This document shows, piece after piece, positions 17,954 through 26,632 of a stretch of DNA of 64,000 nt. Every line of letters begins with the position of its first letter. The stretch's first letter is position 1. The DNA is from Maledivibacter halophilus (GTDB lineage: Bacteria > Bacillota > Clostridia > Peptostreptococcales > Caminicellaceae), in contig NZ_FUZT01000001.1 in NCBI RefSeq assembly GCF_900167445.1, forward strand, positions 591,839-655,838. The letters are read 5' to 3'. The translations under genes were made by a program, and so were the position numbers. The notes beneath the pieces are model-generated. The model had not been told where the DNA came from and searched no databases. It was given only the letters and a program-made list of their open reading frames with translations.

Positions 17954-19741
17954 ATGAAATGGGACATAGAGAACAAAATACTTATACCGTTTATGATTTT
18001 AATTATATTACCAATTTTAATAATAGGTATAGTTTCATACTGGAACGGGTATCAATTACTTTTAAACAACAAAATTAAAGAGGTTGAAAACAACTTACAT
18101 GAAGACATGTTGTTAATTGATAAAATAAATGAAGATGCCCGAAAAAATGATATATTAATTGACCTGGCTAAAGACAAGGCTATTAATTACTTTATTGATC
18201 TTAATAAAGCTGGTATAATTATTCTTCAAAATAATGAAGTTATTCTAAATAATCTTGATGACAATGAAGCCTTTGCTAAATCTCTTTTTAATAAAGCAAT
18301 TAAATCTAAAAAGGAAACTTATATTAATGACGATGTGTTATTTATCTATAAAACTTATGATAAATGGAATTGGAAAATAGGATATGGGTTATATAAAAAT
18401 ATTTTTACAAATGAACTAGTGGAATTTCAAAAGAATACTATTCTAATTGCAATTATATTCTTAGTTTTTTCAATGCAGGCCACTATTTTTATATCTCATA
18501 ATTTGTCTAGGCCCATAAAAAAGCTAGCTGAAATATGTAATAAAATAGGAAAGGGAAACTTAAAGGAAAAAATAAATATAGATAGGGAAGATGAAATAGG
18601 AATATTGGCTGATGCATTTAATAATATGGTGAGAAAGCTAGAAAAAAATACAAAAAAGCTTCTAGAAATGAAAAAATTTAATGAAGATATTTTGAGGAGT
18701 ATTTCTATAGGAATAATGACAATGGATAAGAAAGGAAGGATTCTATCCATAAATCAAGCTGGAGAAAGACTTTTAAAATATAGTACAAATTCAAGGGAGC
18801 AAAGGGAAGCCTTTAGGAAAAAAATCATGGATCAGTTAACAGAAACATTATTTAATGAAGAAAGTAAAAATGAAATTTTAGTATTAAATAAAATGGAGGA
18901 TGGTAATAAATTGTATTTTGATGTTACTACATCTCTACTTAGAAATAAGAATAAGAAAATTAATGGAGCAATTTGCAGTTTTAGTGATATCACAAAGAGA
19001 AAAAGAATTGAAAATAATATCGAAAGGATAAACAGATTGACTTCAGTTGGACAGCTGGCTGCTGGATTAGCCCATGAAATACGGAATCCTCTTGCTGGTA
19101 TGAAGATGAGCATTCAAGTTTTAAAGTCAAGATTATGTAAGCAAAATGATAAATCAAACCTCAATTTGTTTAACGGTACATTATATGAGATCGATAGATT
19201 AAATAATCTAATAACGGAGCTTTTGGATTTTGCAAAGCCCCATCAACCTAAATATGAAATGACAAACATATTAGAAATACTAAATAAGTCATTAGAGCTT
19301 ACAAAAAAGGATATTAATGAAAAGGATATTAAGACAAATATTCATGTAGAAACTCATAATATTTCCATATTTGTTGATAAGGCTCAAATAGAGCAGGTGT
19401 TTATAAATATAATTAGAAATGCTGTAAATGCAATGAATATAAAAGGAGTTTTAAATATAACTATAAATACTACTATAAGGGAGAAAATTAATTTTCTAAG
19501 GATTATATTTCATGATAATGGTTGTGGCATTAAACAGGAGAATATAGATAAGATATTTAATCCCTTTTTTACTACAGATCCCCAAGGTACTGGTCTGGGA
19601 TTATCAGTTGTTCATAAGCTGGTAATTGAAAATAACGGTGAAATTGAGGTTCAAAGTGTTGTCGGTAAAGGAACTAAATTTATTATCAAATTTCCTATTT
19701 TTGGTGGTGAACTAAGTGAAGAAAAGAATATTAATAATTGA
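17954..19741 (+). CDS. NtrB-type membrane sensor histidine kinase
   Basis: About 595 residues: TM1 (about 10-30), an extracellular domain (about 31-160), TM2 (about 163-185), a HAMP segment with NLSRPIKKLAEICNKIGKGN, then a PAS domain (about 245-355). The HisKA phospho-acceptor is in AAGLAHEIRNPLAGMKMS. The HATPase follows with NIIRNAVNAM, HDNGCGIKQENIDKIFNPFFTT and GTGLGLSVVHKL. ATG 17954 is selected because AAAAAGGTGG precedes it. The 3' end overlaps the response regulator by 26 bp, so the two form one unit. Signal unknown; given the adjacent sigma-54-controlled operon, 5-oxoproline or a related amino acid is the leading guess. Confidence 0.92.
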   Translation: MKWDIENKILIPFMILIILPILIIGIVSYWNGYQLLLNNKIKEVENNLHEDMLLIDKINEDARKNDILIDLAKDKAINYFIDLNKAGIIILQNNEVILNNLDDNEAFAKSLFNKAIKSKKETYINDDVLFIYKTYDKWNWKIGYGLYKNIFTNELVEFQKNTILIAIIFLVFSMQATIFISHNLSRPIKKLAEICNKIGKGNLKEKINIDREDEIGILADAFNNMVRKLEKNTKKLLEMKKFNEDILRSISIGIMTMDKKGRILSINQAGERLLKYSTNSREQREAFRKKIMDQLTETLFNEESKNEILVLNKMEDGNKLYFDVTTSLLRNKNKKINGAICSFSDITKRKRIENNIERINRLTSVGQLAAGLAHEIRNPLAGMKMSIQVLKSRLCKQNDKSNLNLFNGTLYEIDRLNNLITELLDFAKPHQPKYEMTNILEILNKSLELTKKDINEKDIKTNIHVETHNISIFVDKAQIEQVFINIIRNAVNAMNIKGVLNITINTTIREKINFLRIIFHDNGCGIKQENIDKIFNPFFTTDPQGTGLGLSVVHKLVIENNGEIEVQSVVGKGTKFIIKFPIFGGELSEEKNINN

Positions 19742-21098
19742 TGATGAAAAGACCATATGTTTATCTTTATCTGAAGGATTGAAGGATTTAGGATATAAAG
19801 TAGATTATGCTTTAAATGGAAAGAGTGGAATAAGAAAAGCTGATGATTTTAAACCCCATGTTATATTTTTAGATATGAGATTAGGCAATGAAAATGGTCT
19901 TGAGGTTTTAAAAACAATTAAAAATATTGATAATGATGCAGAGGTTGTAATTATGACTGCATATGGAAACGTTGAAACAGCTGTTTTAGCAATGAAAAAT
20001 GGTGCCTTTGATTATATTAAAAAGCCCTTTGATCTTGGAGAGATAGATATTATTATATCCAAAGCCTTTGATAATTTAAAGATGAAAAAGAAAATTTATT
20101 TATTAGAAAAAGAAAAAGAATATACAGGTAGTGCTATGATTGGAAACAGTTCTTCAATGAAGGAAGTGCTTTCAAAAATCGATATACTGTCAAAAAATGA
20201 TAATGTTACGGTACTAATTACAGGGGAAACTGGAACTGGAAAAGAATTAGTGGCAGAAGCAATACATAATAAAAGCACAAGAAGAGATGGACCTATAGTA
20301 AAAATAAATTGTGGGGCCATACCAAAGGATCTTGTCGAAAGTGAACTCTTTGGGTATGAAAAAAATGCTTTTACAGGAGCTGCCGCTAGGAAAAAGGGTC
20401 TTTTTGAAATTGCAGATGGAGGAACAGTTTTCTTGGATGAACTAGGTGAAATTCCTATGGATATGCAGACAAAACTTCTTAGATTTTTAGAGGAACGTAA
20501 ATTAAAGAGAGTAGGAGGACTTCAGGATATAGATGTGGATATTAGAATAATAGCTGCAACTAATAAAAATCTTGAAGAAGCCATAAAGAAAAAGAAGTTT
20601 AGAGAGGATTTGTACTATAGGTTAAATGTTATTCCTATAAAGCTGCCAGCTCTTAGAGACAGAGGAAGAGATATTCTATTACTTGCAGAATATTTTTTGT
20701 CTAAATATAATAAAAAATTCAATAAATCCATTAAAGGATTTGAAAGTAAGGTAAAGGAGAGATTATTAAGCTACAGTTGGCCAGGAAATGTTAGGGAATT
20801 AAAAAATGTTGTAGAGAGAATAGTTATTCTACATGATGTAGAGTATATTGATTTACTTCATTTACCAGCTGTGGTTCAAAATCACAATAAAACTAGTGAT
20901 ACAGTATTAGAGAGCTGGAGCCCAAAACAGGATATTTTCAATGAGGGATTTTGTTTAGAAGATGAAGTTCAAAGAATTGAAAAAAAATATATTACCATGG
21001 CATTGGATAAAACCGATGGAAATTATTCTAAGGCTTCACAACTATTAGGTATTAGTAGGTTTGCATTAAAGAGAAGAATAGAAAAATATTTTGAATAA
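19716..21098 (+). CDS. NtrC-family sigma-54-dependent response regulator
   Basis: A 460-residue activator. The receiver domain has the phospho-acceptor Asp in VIFLDMRLG (about residue 53) and Lys in DYIKKPFD. The AAA+ domain has Walker A GETGTGKE, the sigma-54 contact loop as NAFTGA rather than the common GAFTGA, Walker B in GGTVFLDELGEIPMDMQTKLL and arginine fingers in FREDLYYRLNVIPIKLP. A Fis-type HTH with NYSKASQLLGISRFALKRRI ends the protein. It starts at a GTG with GGTGG upstream, inside the kinase gene. A consensus sigma-54 promoter lies about 110 bp downstream before the 5-oxoproline operon, its probable target. Confidence 0.93.
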   Translation: MKKRILIIDDEKTICLSLSEGLKDLGYKVDYALNGKSGIRKADDFKPHVIFLDMRLGNENGLEVLKTIKNIDNDAEVVIMTAYGNVETAVLAMKNGAFDYIKKPFDLGEIDIIISKAFDNLKMKKKIYLLEKEKEYTGSAMIGNSSSMKEVLSKIDILSKNDNVTVLITGETGTGKELVAEAIHNKSTRRDGPIVKINCGAIPKDLVESELFGYEKNAFTGAAARKKGLFEIADGGTVFLDELGEIPMDMQTKLLRFLEERKLKRVGGLQDIDVDIRIIAATNKNLEEAIKKKKFREDLYYRLNVIPIKLPALRDRGRDILLLAEYFLSKYNKKFNKSIKGFESKVKERLLSYSWPGNVRELKNVVERIVILHDVEYIDLLHLPAVVQNHNKTSDTVLESWSPKQDIFNEGFCLEDEVQRIEKKYITMALDKTDGNYSKASQLLGISRFALKRRIEKYFE

Positions 21099-21140
21099 CG
21101 GGAGCGAATTCGCACATATATTGCGGAATCGCTCCGTTTT
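21099..21140 (+). terminator. Rho-independent terminator after the NtrC-like gene
   Basis: An imperfect GC-rich stem, CGGGAGCGAATTCGCA / TGCGGAATCGCTCCG, with a short AT loop is followed by TTTT. It starts at the base after the activator's stop codon and separates the regulator unit from the sigma-54 promoter downstream. Confidence 0.75.
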
Positions 21141-21208
21141 GGTGTTCATTATCGCACATTATACCTCTTAAAGAATCTTCGAACAATTCAAAATAAACAA
21201 AAATTTGT

Positions 21209-21224
21209 TTGGCATATTAATTGC
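21209..21224 (+). promoter_or_regulatory. Sigma-54 (RpoN) promoter, -24/-12 type
   Basis: TTGGCATATTAATTGC fits the sigma-54 consensus: GG (21211-21212) and GC (21223-21224) are separated by exactly 10 bp, within TGGCAT...TTGC. It lies 43 bp before the Nramp-like gene, and about 35-45 bp is expected for a leader with an AGGAGG site. The NtrC-type activator ends 110 bp upstream. No clear enhancer palindrome was identified in the intervening DNA. Confidence 0.8.
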
Positions 21225-21266
21225 GATATATATTAGTGAAAAATATTATATAATAGGAGGTATAAT

Positions 21267-22505
21267 ATGGAATTAACTAATGCAAAAAAGAAAAGCTTCA
21301 TGGCAAAAGCAAAAACCATGGGGCCTGCTGCCATTGTAACAGCTGCATTTATAGGACCAGGAACAGTTACAACAGCTTCACTGGCAGGAGCTGGATATGG
21401 TTATTCATTGTTATGGGCTATGGTGTTTTCTGTGTTTGCAACAATTATACTACAGGAAATGTCTGCTAGATTAGGGATAGTTACTAGAATGGGCCTTGGA
21501 GAGGCTTTAAGGGAGCAGTTTGAGAATCCTTTAATGAAGTATATAAGTATTTTTCTAGTTATTTCAGCTATAGGTATTGGTTGTGCAGCCTATGAAACTG
21601 GAAATATTTTGGGTGGAGCACTGGGACTGGAAGCAGTTACTGGTGTATCAATGAATGTTTGGGGCCCTATTATGGGAATTGGCGCATTTATTCTATTATT
21701 TACAGGCAGCTATAAATTAATTGAAAAGGTACTTGTTGGATTAGTTGTACTTATGAGCTTGGTATTTATAACCACAGCAATCGTAGTAAGACCTGACTGG
21801 GGTCAGATTTTATCGGGGATGTTTATACCTTCTGTACCAAAGGGATCAGTATTTATTGTTATGGCACTTATTGGAACTACAGTGGTACCTTATAATTTGT
21901 TTCTTCATTCATCGGCGGTACAGGAAAGATGGAAGGATGCTTCAGGGCTAGGAGAGTCAAGATCAGATATTTTAATTTCAATAATCCTTGGTGGACTAAT
22001 TACATTATCAATTATTATTACTGCCTCAGCTACATTTTTTACAGCAGGTATAGGAATAGAAAGTGCAGGAGACATGGCAAAGCAGCTTGAGCCTTTATTG
22101 GGACCATGGGCTAAATATTTCTTTGCATTTGGATTATTCTCAGCTGGATTGTCTTCATCAATAACAGCGCCACTGGCAGCAGCCTATGCTACATCAGGAG
22201 CTCTGGGATGGAAAAAGGATTTAAATGACAGTAAATTTCGATCTGTTTGGATGATAGTATTAATTATAGGTATTGTTTTTTCTGCAATAGGCTTAAAGCC
22301 ACTTTCAGCAATTATATTTGCCCAGGCGGCAAATGGTGTATTACTGCCAATAGTTGCGATCTTTCTGCTCTATGTAATGAATAATAAAAAAAGACTTGGA
22401 GAATATGTTAACAGTAGTAAAGTTAATATATTGGGAGGAATTGTTGTATTGGTTGCTATTGGTTTAGGGCTTAGAAGTATATTGAAAGTTTTGGGAATTA
22501 TGTAA
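21267..22505 (+). CDS. Divergent Nramp-fold transporter (YcsG-like) of the 5-oxoproline operon
   Basis: A 412-residue, 11-helix protein of the Nramp superfamily. TM1 reads FIGPGTVTTASLAGAGYGYS and TM6 reads TTVVPYNLFLHSSAVQERW. Canonical Nramp metal sites (DPGN in TM1, MPHN in TM6) are here GPGT and VPYN, so the metal-binding Asp, Asn and Met are absent. It is the first gene of the sigma-54-dependent operon with DUF1445 and pxpABC, as in the Bacillus ycs/kip region. Uptake of a non-metal substrate such as 5-oxoproline, or of another ion, is an inference. A hairpin with perfect CTGGAGG/CCTCCAG arms (22527-22546) follows it. Confidence 0.85.
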   Translation: MELTNAKKKSFMAKAKTMGPAAIVTAAFIGPGTVTTASLAGAGYGYSLLWAMVFSVFATIILQEMSARLGIVTRMGLGEALREQFENPLMKYISIFLVISAIGIGCAAYETGNILGGALGLEAVTGVSMNVWGPIMGIGAFILLFTGSYKLIEKVLVGLVVLMSLVFITTAIVVRPDWGQILSGMFIPSVPKGSVFIVMALIGTTVVPYNLFLHSSAVQERWKDASGLGESRSDILISIILGGLITLSIIITASATFFTAGIGIESAGDMAKQLEPLLGPWAKYFFAFGLFSAGLSSSITAPLAAAYATSGALGWKKDLNDSKFRSVWMIVLIIGIVFSAIGLKPLSAIIFAQAANGVLLPIVAIFLLYVMNNKKRLGEYVNSSKVNILGGIVVLVAIGLGLRSILKVLGIM

Positions 22506-22583
22506 GATGTTTTGATGTTTTATATGCTGGAGGTTTTAGCCTCCAGTTATATAGTTTATATTGTTTGGAAAGGGGATAAAAAT

Positions 22584-23375
22584 ATGGTTGATTTGGCATT
22601 TGAAGAGCCTTTTAAAGTTAGGCAGAAAATTAGAGAGGAAAAGTATAAAAGGCCTACAGCTGGACTTTGCAGGGGATATGCTCAAGGGAATTTAGTTATT
22701 TTACCCAAAAGTTTAGCTTACGATTTTCTATTATTTGCCCACAGAAATCCAAAGCCATGTCCAATATTAGAAGTTACAGATGTTGGAGAAAAAGAATTAA
22801 AAACTATTGCTGAGAATTCAGATATAACCACTGATATTCCTAAATATAGGATATACAAGAAAGGTGAGCTTGAGGGAGAGTATTTAAATATTAAAGACTA
22901 TTGGAGAGAAGATTTTGTTTCATTTGTATTGGGATGTAGCTTTACCTTTGAATCAGCCCTTCTTGATGAAGGAATTCATATAAGACATATTGAGAATAAA
23001 AGTAATGTAGCAATGTATAAGACCAATATTCAGTGTAAGACTGCAGGAGTATTTTCTGGTCCTATGGTGGTTAGTATGAGACCTATACATGTAGATAATA
23101 TAGTAAAGACTATTCAGATAACATCAAAATATCCTAAGGTACATGGAGCACCTGTCCATATAGGGAATCCAAGTTTAATAGGTATAGAGGATATATATAA
23201 TCCTGATTTTGGAGATCCAGTGGAAATAAAAGAAAATGAAGTACCGATATTTTGGGCTTGTGGCGTTACACCCCAAGCAGTTGCAATGAATGTTAAGCCG
23301 GAAATTATGATTACCCATGCACCTGGATATATGTTTATAACTGATGTGAAAAATAATCAGTTATCTGAGTTGTAG
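22584..23375 (+). CDS. DUF1445 putative hydro-lyase (YcsI-like)
   Basis: About 263 residues, with the family-typical opening RPTAGLCRGYAQGNLVILPKSLAYDF, the NPKPCPILEVTD segment, FVLGCSFTFESAL and VSMRPI. DUF1445 proteins are related to the N-terminal region of D-glutamate cyclase-type proteins and are regularly encoded with 5-oxoprolinase subunits; their own reaction is not firmly established. ATG 22584 is chosen because AAAGGGGAT precedes it, and an upstream in-frame ATG lies at the attenuator-like hairpin. Role inferred from context: interconversion of glutamate and 5-oxoproline or a related step. Confidence 0.85.
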   Translation: MVDLAFEEPFKVRQKIREEKYKRPTAGLCRGYAQGNLVILPKSLAYDFLLFAHRNPKPCPILEVTDVGEKELKTIAENSDITTDIPKYRIYKKGELEGEYLNIKDYWREDFVSFVLGCSFTFESALLDEGIHIRHIENKSNVAMYKTNIQCKTAGVFSGPMVVSMRPIHVDNIVKTIQITSKYPKVHGAPVHIGNPSLIGIEDIYNPDFGDPVEIKENEVPIFWACGVTPQAVAMNVKPEIMITHAPGYMFITDVKNNQLSEL

Positions 23376-23432
23376 AATAGAAAAACTTCGAAATTTTGGA
23401 TTTGAAAACAAAAAAATTTGGAAGGTGATATT

Positions 23433-24200
23433 GTGTTTAGTGTAGATTTAAACAGTGATCTTGGAGAAAGCTTTGGAAATTATATTATTGGAAACGATGA
23501 AAAAGTGCTGGACTATGTAACCTCAGTAAATATAGCATGTGGATTTCACGGGGGAGATCCTGTAGTAATGGAAAGAACAGTTAAAATGGCTGTTGAAAAG
23601 GGCGTTGCCATAGGTGCTCATCCCGGTTATCCGGATTTAATGGGATTTGGAAGAAGAAATATGAATATAAGTCTGGAGGAAGCAAGATCATATATGATTT
23701 ATCAAATAGGAGCTTTAAAAACCTTTGTAGAAAGCTGCGGTGGAAGACTTCAACATGTCAAACCCCACGGGGCCCTTTATAATACTGCAGCAAAGGATTA
23801 TGAGCTTGCTAAAACCCTAGCAAAGGCCGTATATGATGTAGATAAAGATTTGATCTTCATGGGGCTATCAAATTCCGAGCTGACAAGAGCTGGAAAGGAT
23901 GTAGGTCTTAAGGTGGCAAATGAAGTTTTTGCTGACAGGGCCTACAATAATGATGGAACACTGGTATCTAGAAAAATAAAAGGTGCAGTAATACATGATA
24001 CAGAGCTTTGTGTAAATCGTGTTCTGGACATGGTGAAAAATGGAACAGTTGAATCTGTAAATGGATCGAAGATAGAAATAGTTGCAAATAGTATCTGTGT
24101 ACATGGGGATAATGAAATGGCTTTAGAATTTACAAAGACATTAAGAGAAAAGCTTTCAGAAAATGGTGTAATGCTAAAATCATTAAAGAGTAGTAAATAA
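23433..24200 (+). CDS. pxpA: 5-oxoprolinase subunit A (LamB/YcsF family)
   Basis: About 255 residues. The LamB/YcsF hallmarks are [12 protein letters not shown] at the N-terminus, [16 protein letters not shown] with the conserved His, [18 protein letters not shown] and a late ICVHGDN. PxpA works with PxpB and PxpC to hydrolyse 5-oxo-L-proline to glutamate using ATP. GTG 23433 is chosen because GGAAGGTGAT lies directly upstream; a TTG five codons earlier overlaps that site. It is the third gene of the sigma-54-controlled operon. Confidence 0.93.
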   Translation: MFSVDLNSDLGESFGNYIIGNDEKVLDYVTSVNIACGFHGGDPVVMERTVKMAVEKGVAIGAHPGYPDLMGFGRRNMNISLEEARSYMIYQIGALKTFVESCGGRLQHVKPHGALYNTAAKDYELAKTLAKAVYDVDKDLIFMGLSNSELTRAGKDVGLKVANEVFADRAYNNDGTLVSRKIKGAVIHDTELCVNRVLDMVKNGTVESVNGSKIEIVANSICVHGDNEMALEFTKTLREKLSENGVMLKSLKSSK

Positions 24201-24315
24201 TAATTTTATAGTAAGTTATAATCTTTTTACCTAAGAGAAAGACCAAAAAACTTAGAACTTTGAACTGACAAAAGTGACCTTAGTCATCTTTGTTACAAGG
24301 AAAGGGCTGCTTACA

Positions 24316-25053
24316 ATGTATGATAATATTAAATATTATCCTTCAGGAGATAGTGGATTAATTCTAGAGTTTGGCAATAAAATTTCTAAGGACGTAAACA
24401 AGAAAATAAGAGCTTTAAGCTATTGCATAGAAAAGGAGAATCTTGATCAAATAATTGAAATCATACCTACCTATACAACAATTTTAATTGTTTATGATCC
24501 GATAAAGTCATTATATGGGGAATTGGTAGAAAAGCTAAAGAGTATAGAGAAATCCATGAAAAATATTAAACTTCCTCCAGCTGAGGTAGTTCATATTCCA
24601 ACATTATATGGTGGCGAATATGGAATGGATTTGGAAAATGTTGCTGAGCATAATGGATTAACTGTAAGTGAGGTTATTAATATTCACAGCTCTACAAAGT
24701 ATCTTGTATATATGATTGGATTCACCCCAGGTTTTCCTTATCTTGGAGGAATGTCAGAAAAAATAGCTACTCCAAGATTAAAAATTCCTAGAGAAAAAAT
24801 TCCTGGAGGATCAGTTGGAATTGCCGGAAGTCAGACAGGCATATATCCCATTGATAGCCCAGGGGGATGGCAGATAATAGGAAGAACTCCCCTTAAACTC
24901 TTTGACTCCAAGAGAAACCCCTCTGTGCTCTTAAAGGCTGGACAATACCTAAAGTTTGAGTCAGTAAATGAAGAAAGGTATCAAACTATTTGTGAAGAAA
25001 TTATGAAAAACAAATATGAGCCTAAGAGGACAAAATTGAAAGGAGGGGAGTAA
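24316..25053 (+). CDS. pxpB: 5-oxoprolinase subunit B (KipI family)
   Basis: About 245 residues of the allophanate hydrolase subunit 1/KipI family. The N-terminus has YYPSGDSGLILEFGNKIS; the C-terminal cyclophilin-like domain has YMIGFTPGFPYLGG, ATPRLKIPREKIPGGSVGIAGSQTGIYP and PGGWQIIGRTPL. It pairs with PxpC and is encoded 1 nt before it. ATG 24316 is selected from AAGGAAAGGG upstream and from the length of family members. In Bacillus the homologue KipI also inhibits a sporulation kinase; whether that applies here is unknown. Confidence 0.93.
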   Translation: MYDNIKYYPSGDSGLILEFGNKISKDVNKKIRALSYCIEKENLDQIIEIIPTYTTILIVYDPIKSLYGELVEKLKSIEKSMKNIKLPPAEVVHIPTLYGGEYGMDLENVAEHNGLTVSEVINIHSSTKYLVYMIGFTPGFPYLGGMSEKIATPRLKIPREKIPGGSVGIAGSQTGIYPIDSPGGWQIIGRTPLKLFDSKRNPSVLLKAGQYLKFESVNEERYQTICEEIMKNKYEPKRTKLKGGE

Positions 25054-25054
25054 A

Positions 25055-26095
25055 ATGGGAAGCCTAAGGGTAAATAATCCCGGTTTACTTACAACAATCC
25101 AAGATGCTGGAAGAATAGGATATGGACAGTATGGAATACCATCGGCAGGAGCTATGGATAGTCTTTCATTACAGTTGGCTAATATATTAGTTGGAAACAA
25201 TAGATATGAAGCTGCTATTGAAATTACCTTTATGGGGCCAGAAATTGAGTTTTATGAAAATCTTATCATAGCAATAACGGGAGCAAATATTTCCCCGAGG
25301 ATTAATGGAAGGGAAATTGAGATGTATAGTACTATTTATGTAAATAAGGGTGATGTGCTAAGTTTCACTTCTTTGAAAAAAGGCTGTAGGGCATATTTAG
25401 CAGTTTCAGGTGGTTTTAAGCTAAGTTCAATTATGAACAGTAAATCCACATATCTCAGGGGGAAGTTTGGGGGATTGGAAGGTAGAAAGCTTAAAAAGGG
25501 AGATATTCTTTTAGTAAATATAGAAAAGGGCTATAAATATTTAGGGGTCAGAAGGATTCCAAGGGATTTTATACCTGATTTTAGAAATCAATATACAGCC
25601 AGGGTTATTATGGGTCCTGAGGACCACAGATTCACAGAGGAAGGAATAAATACATTTTTAGCAAGTGAATACACCCTATCAAACCAATGTGATAGGATGG
25701 GATATAGATTAAATGGTGCTAAAATTGAACATAAAGAAGGAGCAGATATAATATCAGGTGGGATAACCCTCGGGGCAATACAGGTACCAGGTCATGGTGA
25801 GCCTATAATAATGATGGCTGATAGACAAACAACCGGGGGTTACACAAAAATAGCAAATGTTATTTCAGTTGACATACCCTATCTTGCTCAGCTCAAAGCA
25901 GGAGATAAGATCAGCTTTGAGAAAATTAGCATTAAAGAAGCTCAAGAATTAGTAAGAAAAAGAGAAGAGAAAATCATTAAGATAATTGATAGATTTGAAG
26001 AGATAAAACTAGATGAGCCAATAAATAGCTCAAGAAATTTTAATATAAGGTTAAATGGCAAAGAATTTAATATAGGTGTTCAGGAATTAATATAA
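25055..26095 (+). CDS. pxpC: 5-oxoprolinase subunit C (KipA family)
   Basis: A 346-residue biotin-dependent carboxyltransferase-like/KipA family protein with LLTTIQDAGRIGYGQYGIPSAGAMDS, ANILVGN, AITGAN, RVIMGPEDHRF, SDRMG-like NQCDRMGYRLNG and the motif GITLGAIQVPGHGEPIIMMADRQTTGGYTKI. It forms the catalytic partner of PxpB. It lies last in the 5-oxoproline operon; 23 bp after its stop a new promoter for the SAM-riboswitch transcript begins, and no terminator is seen in between. Confidence 0.93.
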   Translation: MGSLRVNNPGLLTTIQDAGRIGYGQYGIPSAGAMDSLSLQLANILVGNNRYEAAIEITFMGPEIEFYENLIIAITGANISPRINGREIEMYSTIYVNKGDVLSFTSLKKGCRAYLAVSGGFKLSSIMNSKSTYLRGKFGGLEGRKLKKGDILLVNIEKGYKYLGVRRIPRDFIPDFRNQYTARVIMGPEDHRFTEEGINTFLASEYTLSNQCDRMGYRLNGAKIEHKEGADIISGGITLGAIQVPGHGEPIIMMADRQTTGGYTKIANVISVDIPYLAQLKAGDKISFEKISIKEAQELVRKREEKIIKIIDRFEEIKLDEPINSSRNFNIRLNGKEFNIGVQELI

Positions 26096-26118
26096 AGTAA
26101 AAAAATTTCAAAAAAGTC

Positions 26119-26147
26119 TTGACATTTATTAATAAGGACAGTATACT
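26119..26147 (+). promoter_or_regulatory. Sigma-A promoter of the methionine operon
   Basis: A perfect TTGACA, a 17-bp spacer and TATACT (with TATAAT 5 bp further). Transcription would begin at about 26155, just ahead of the first SAM riboswitch. Confidence 0.85.
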
Positions 26148-26177
26148 TATAATCAATCATTTAATTGAATATTTAAT

Positions 26178-26283
26178 CTCTTATCGAGAGTGACGGAGGG
26201 GTCTGGCCCTGTGAAGTCCGGCAACCAGTACAATTATGTACAATGGTGCTAAATCCAGCGGTATTACACCGGCAGATGAGAAA
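26178..26283 (+). promoter_or_regulatory. SAM-I (S-box) riboswitch 1
   Basis: The S-box landmarks appear in order: P1 strand CTTATC, GAGAGTGACGGAGGG, TCTGGCCCT, the AAGTCCGGCAACC kink-turn/pseudoknot region, a variable hairpin with GTAC...GTAC arms, GGTGCTAAATCCAGC, and the closing GATGAG that pairs with CTTATC. High S-adenosylmethionine stabilises P1 and allows the downstream terminator (26296-26327) to form. A peptide-like ORF across this region is an artefact of the two repeated riboswitches. Confidence 0.95.
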
Positions 26284-26295
26284 GCTTGGGATTTA

Positions 26296-26327
26296 AAGCC
26301 TTTTCCATTGTTGGGGAAGGCTTTTTT
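26296..26327 (+). terminator. Terminator of SAM riboswitch 1
   Basis: AGCCTTTTCC / GGGGAAGGCT stem with an ATTGTT loop and a run of six T. It is the expression platform of riboswitch 1. Confidence 0.9.
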
Positions 26328-26367
26328 GGTATCCAATATCAATATCTTATTTTATAATTTAATAATA

Positions 26368-26472
26368 AACTTATCCAGAGTGATGGAGGGATCTGGCCCT
26401 ATGAAATCCGGCAACCAGTACATTATGTACAATGGTGCTAATTCCAGCGGTACTATACCGGCAGATGAGAAA
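26368..26472 (+). promoter_or_regulatory. SAM-I (S-box) riboswitch 2, in tandem
   Basis: A second full S-box follows 85 bp after the first: CTTATC, GAGTGATGGAGGG, TCTGGCCCT, AAATCCGGCAACC, a GTAC-armed hairpin, GGTGCTAATTCCAGC and the closing GATGAG. It is strongly similar to copy 1, implying recent duplication. It has its own terminator (26485-26514). In series the two would tighten repression by S-adenosylmethionine. Confidence 0.95.
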
Positions 26473-26484
26473 GCTTGGGACTTA

Positions 26485-26514
26485 AAGCCTTTTCCATTGT
26501 TGGAGAAGGTTTTT
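26485..26514 (+). terminator. Terminator of SAM riboswitch 2
   Basis: AGCCTTTTCC / GGAGAAGGTT stem, with two wobble pairs and five T. It is weaker than the first terminator, so riboswitch 2 may be the leakier gate. Confidence 0.75.
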
Positions 26515-26581
26515 ATGTATATAGAATTATTTATAAAGCTAGATTTATAGGGAGTTAAGTAAAGATTTTAATTTATATATT

Positions 26582-26599
26582 TGAGGAAATTGCATAATA
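26582..26599 (-). repeat. Solo end of the MITE-like element, inverted next to copy B
   Basis: TGAGGAAATTGCATAATA matches the right terminus of the element in reverse orientation, 51 bp before the full copy at 26633. It may be an older copy shortened by recombination between the two internal ATTATGCAA repeats. Confidence 0.55.
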
Positions 26600-26632
26600 C
26601 ATGTAGAGAATTTTAAAATTAATAATGTTAAT

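Noticed and set aside
26236..26550. 104-codon ORF with an internally repeated peptide
   Set aside because: It is the translation of two tandem SAM-I riboswitches and their terminators; the peptide repeat reflects RNA duplication, and it has no ribosome-binding site.
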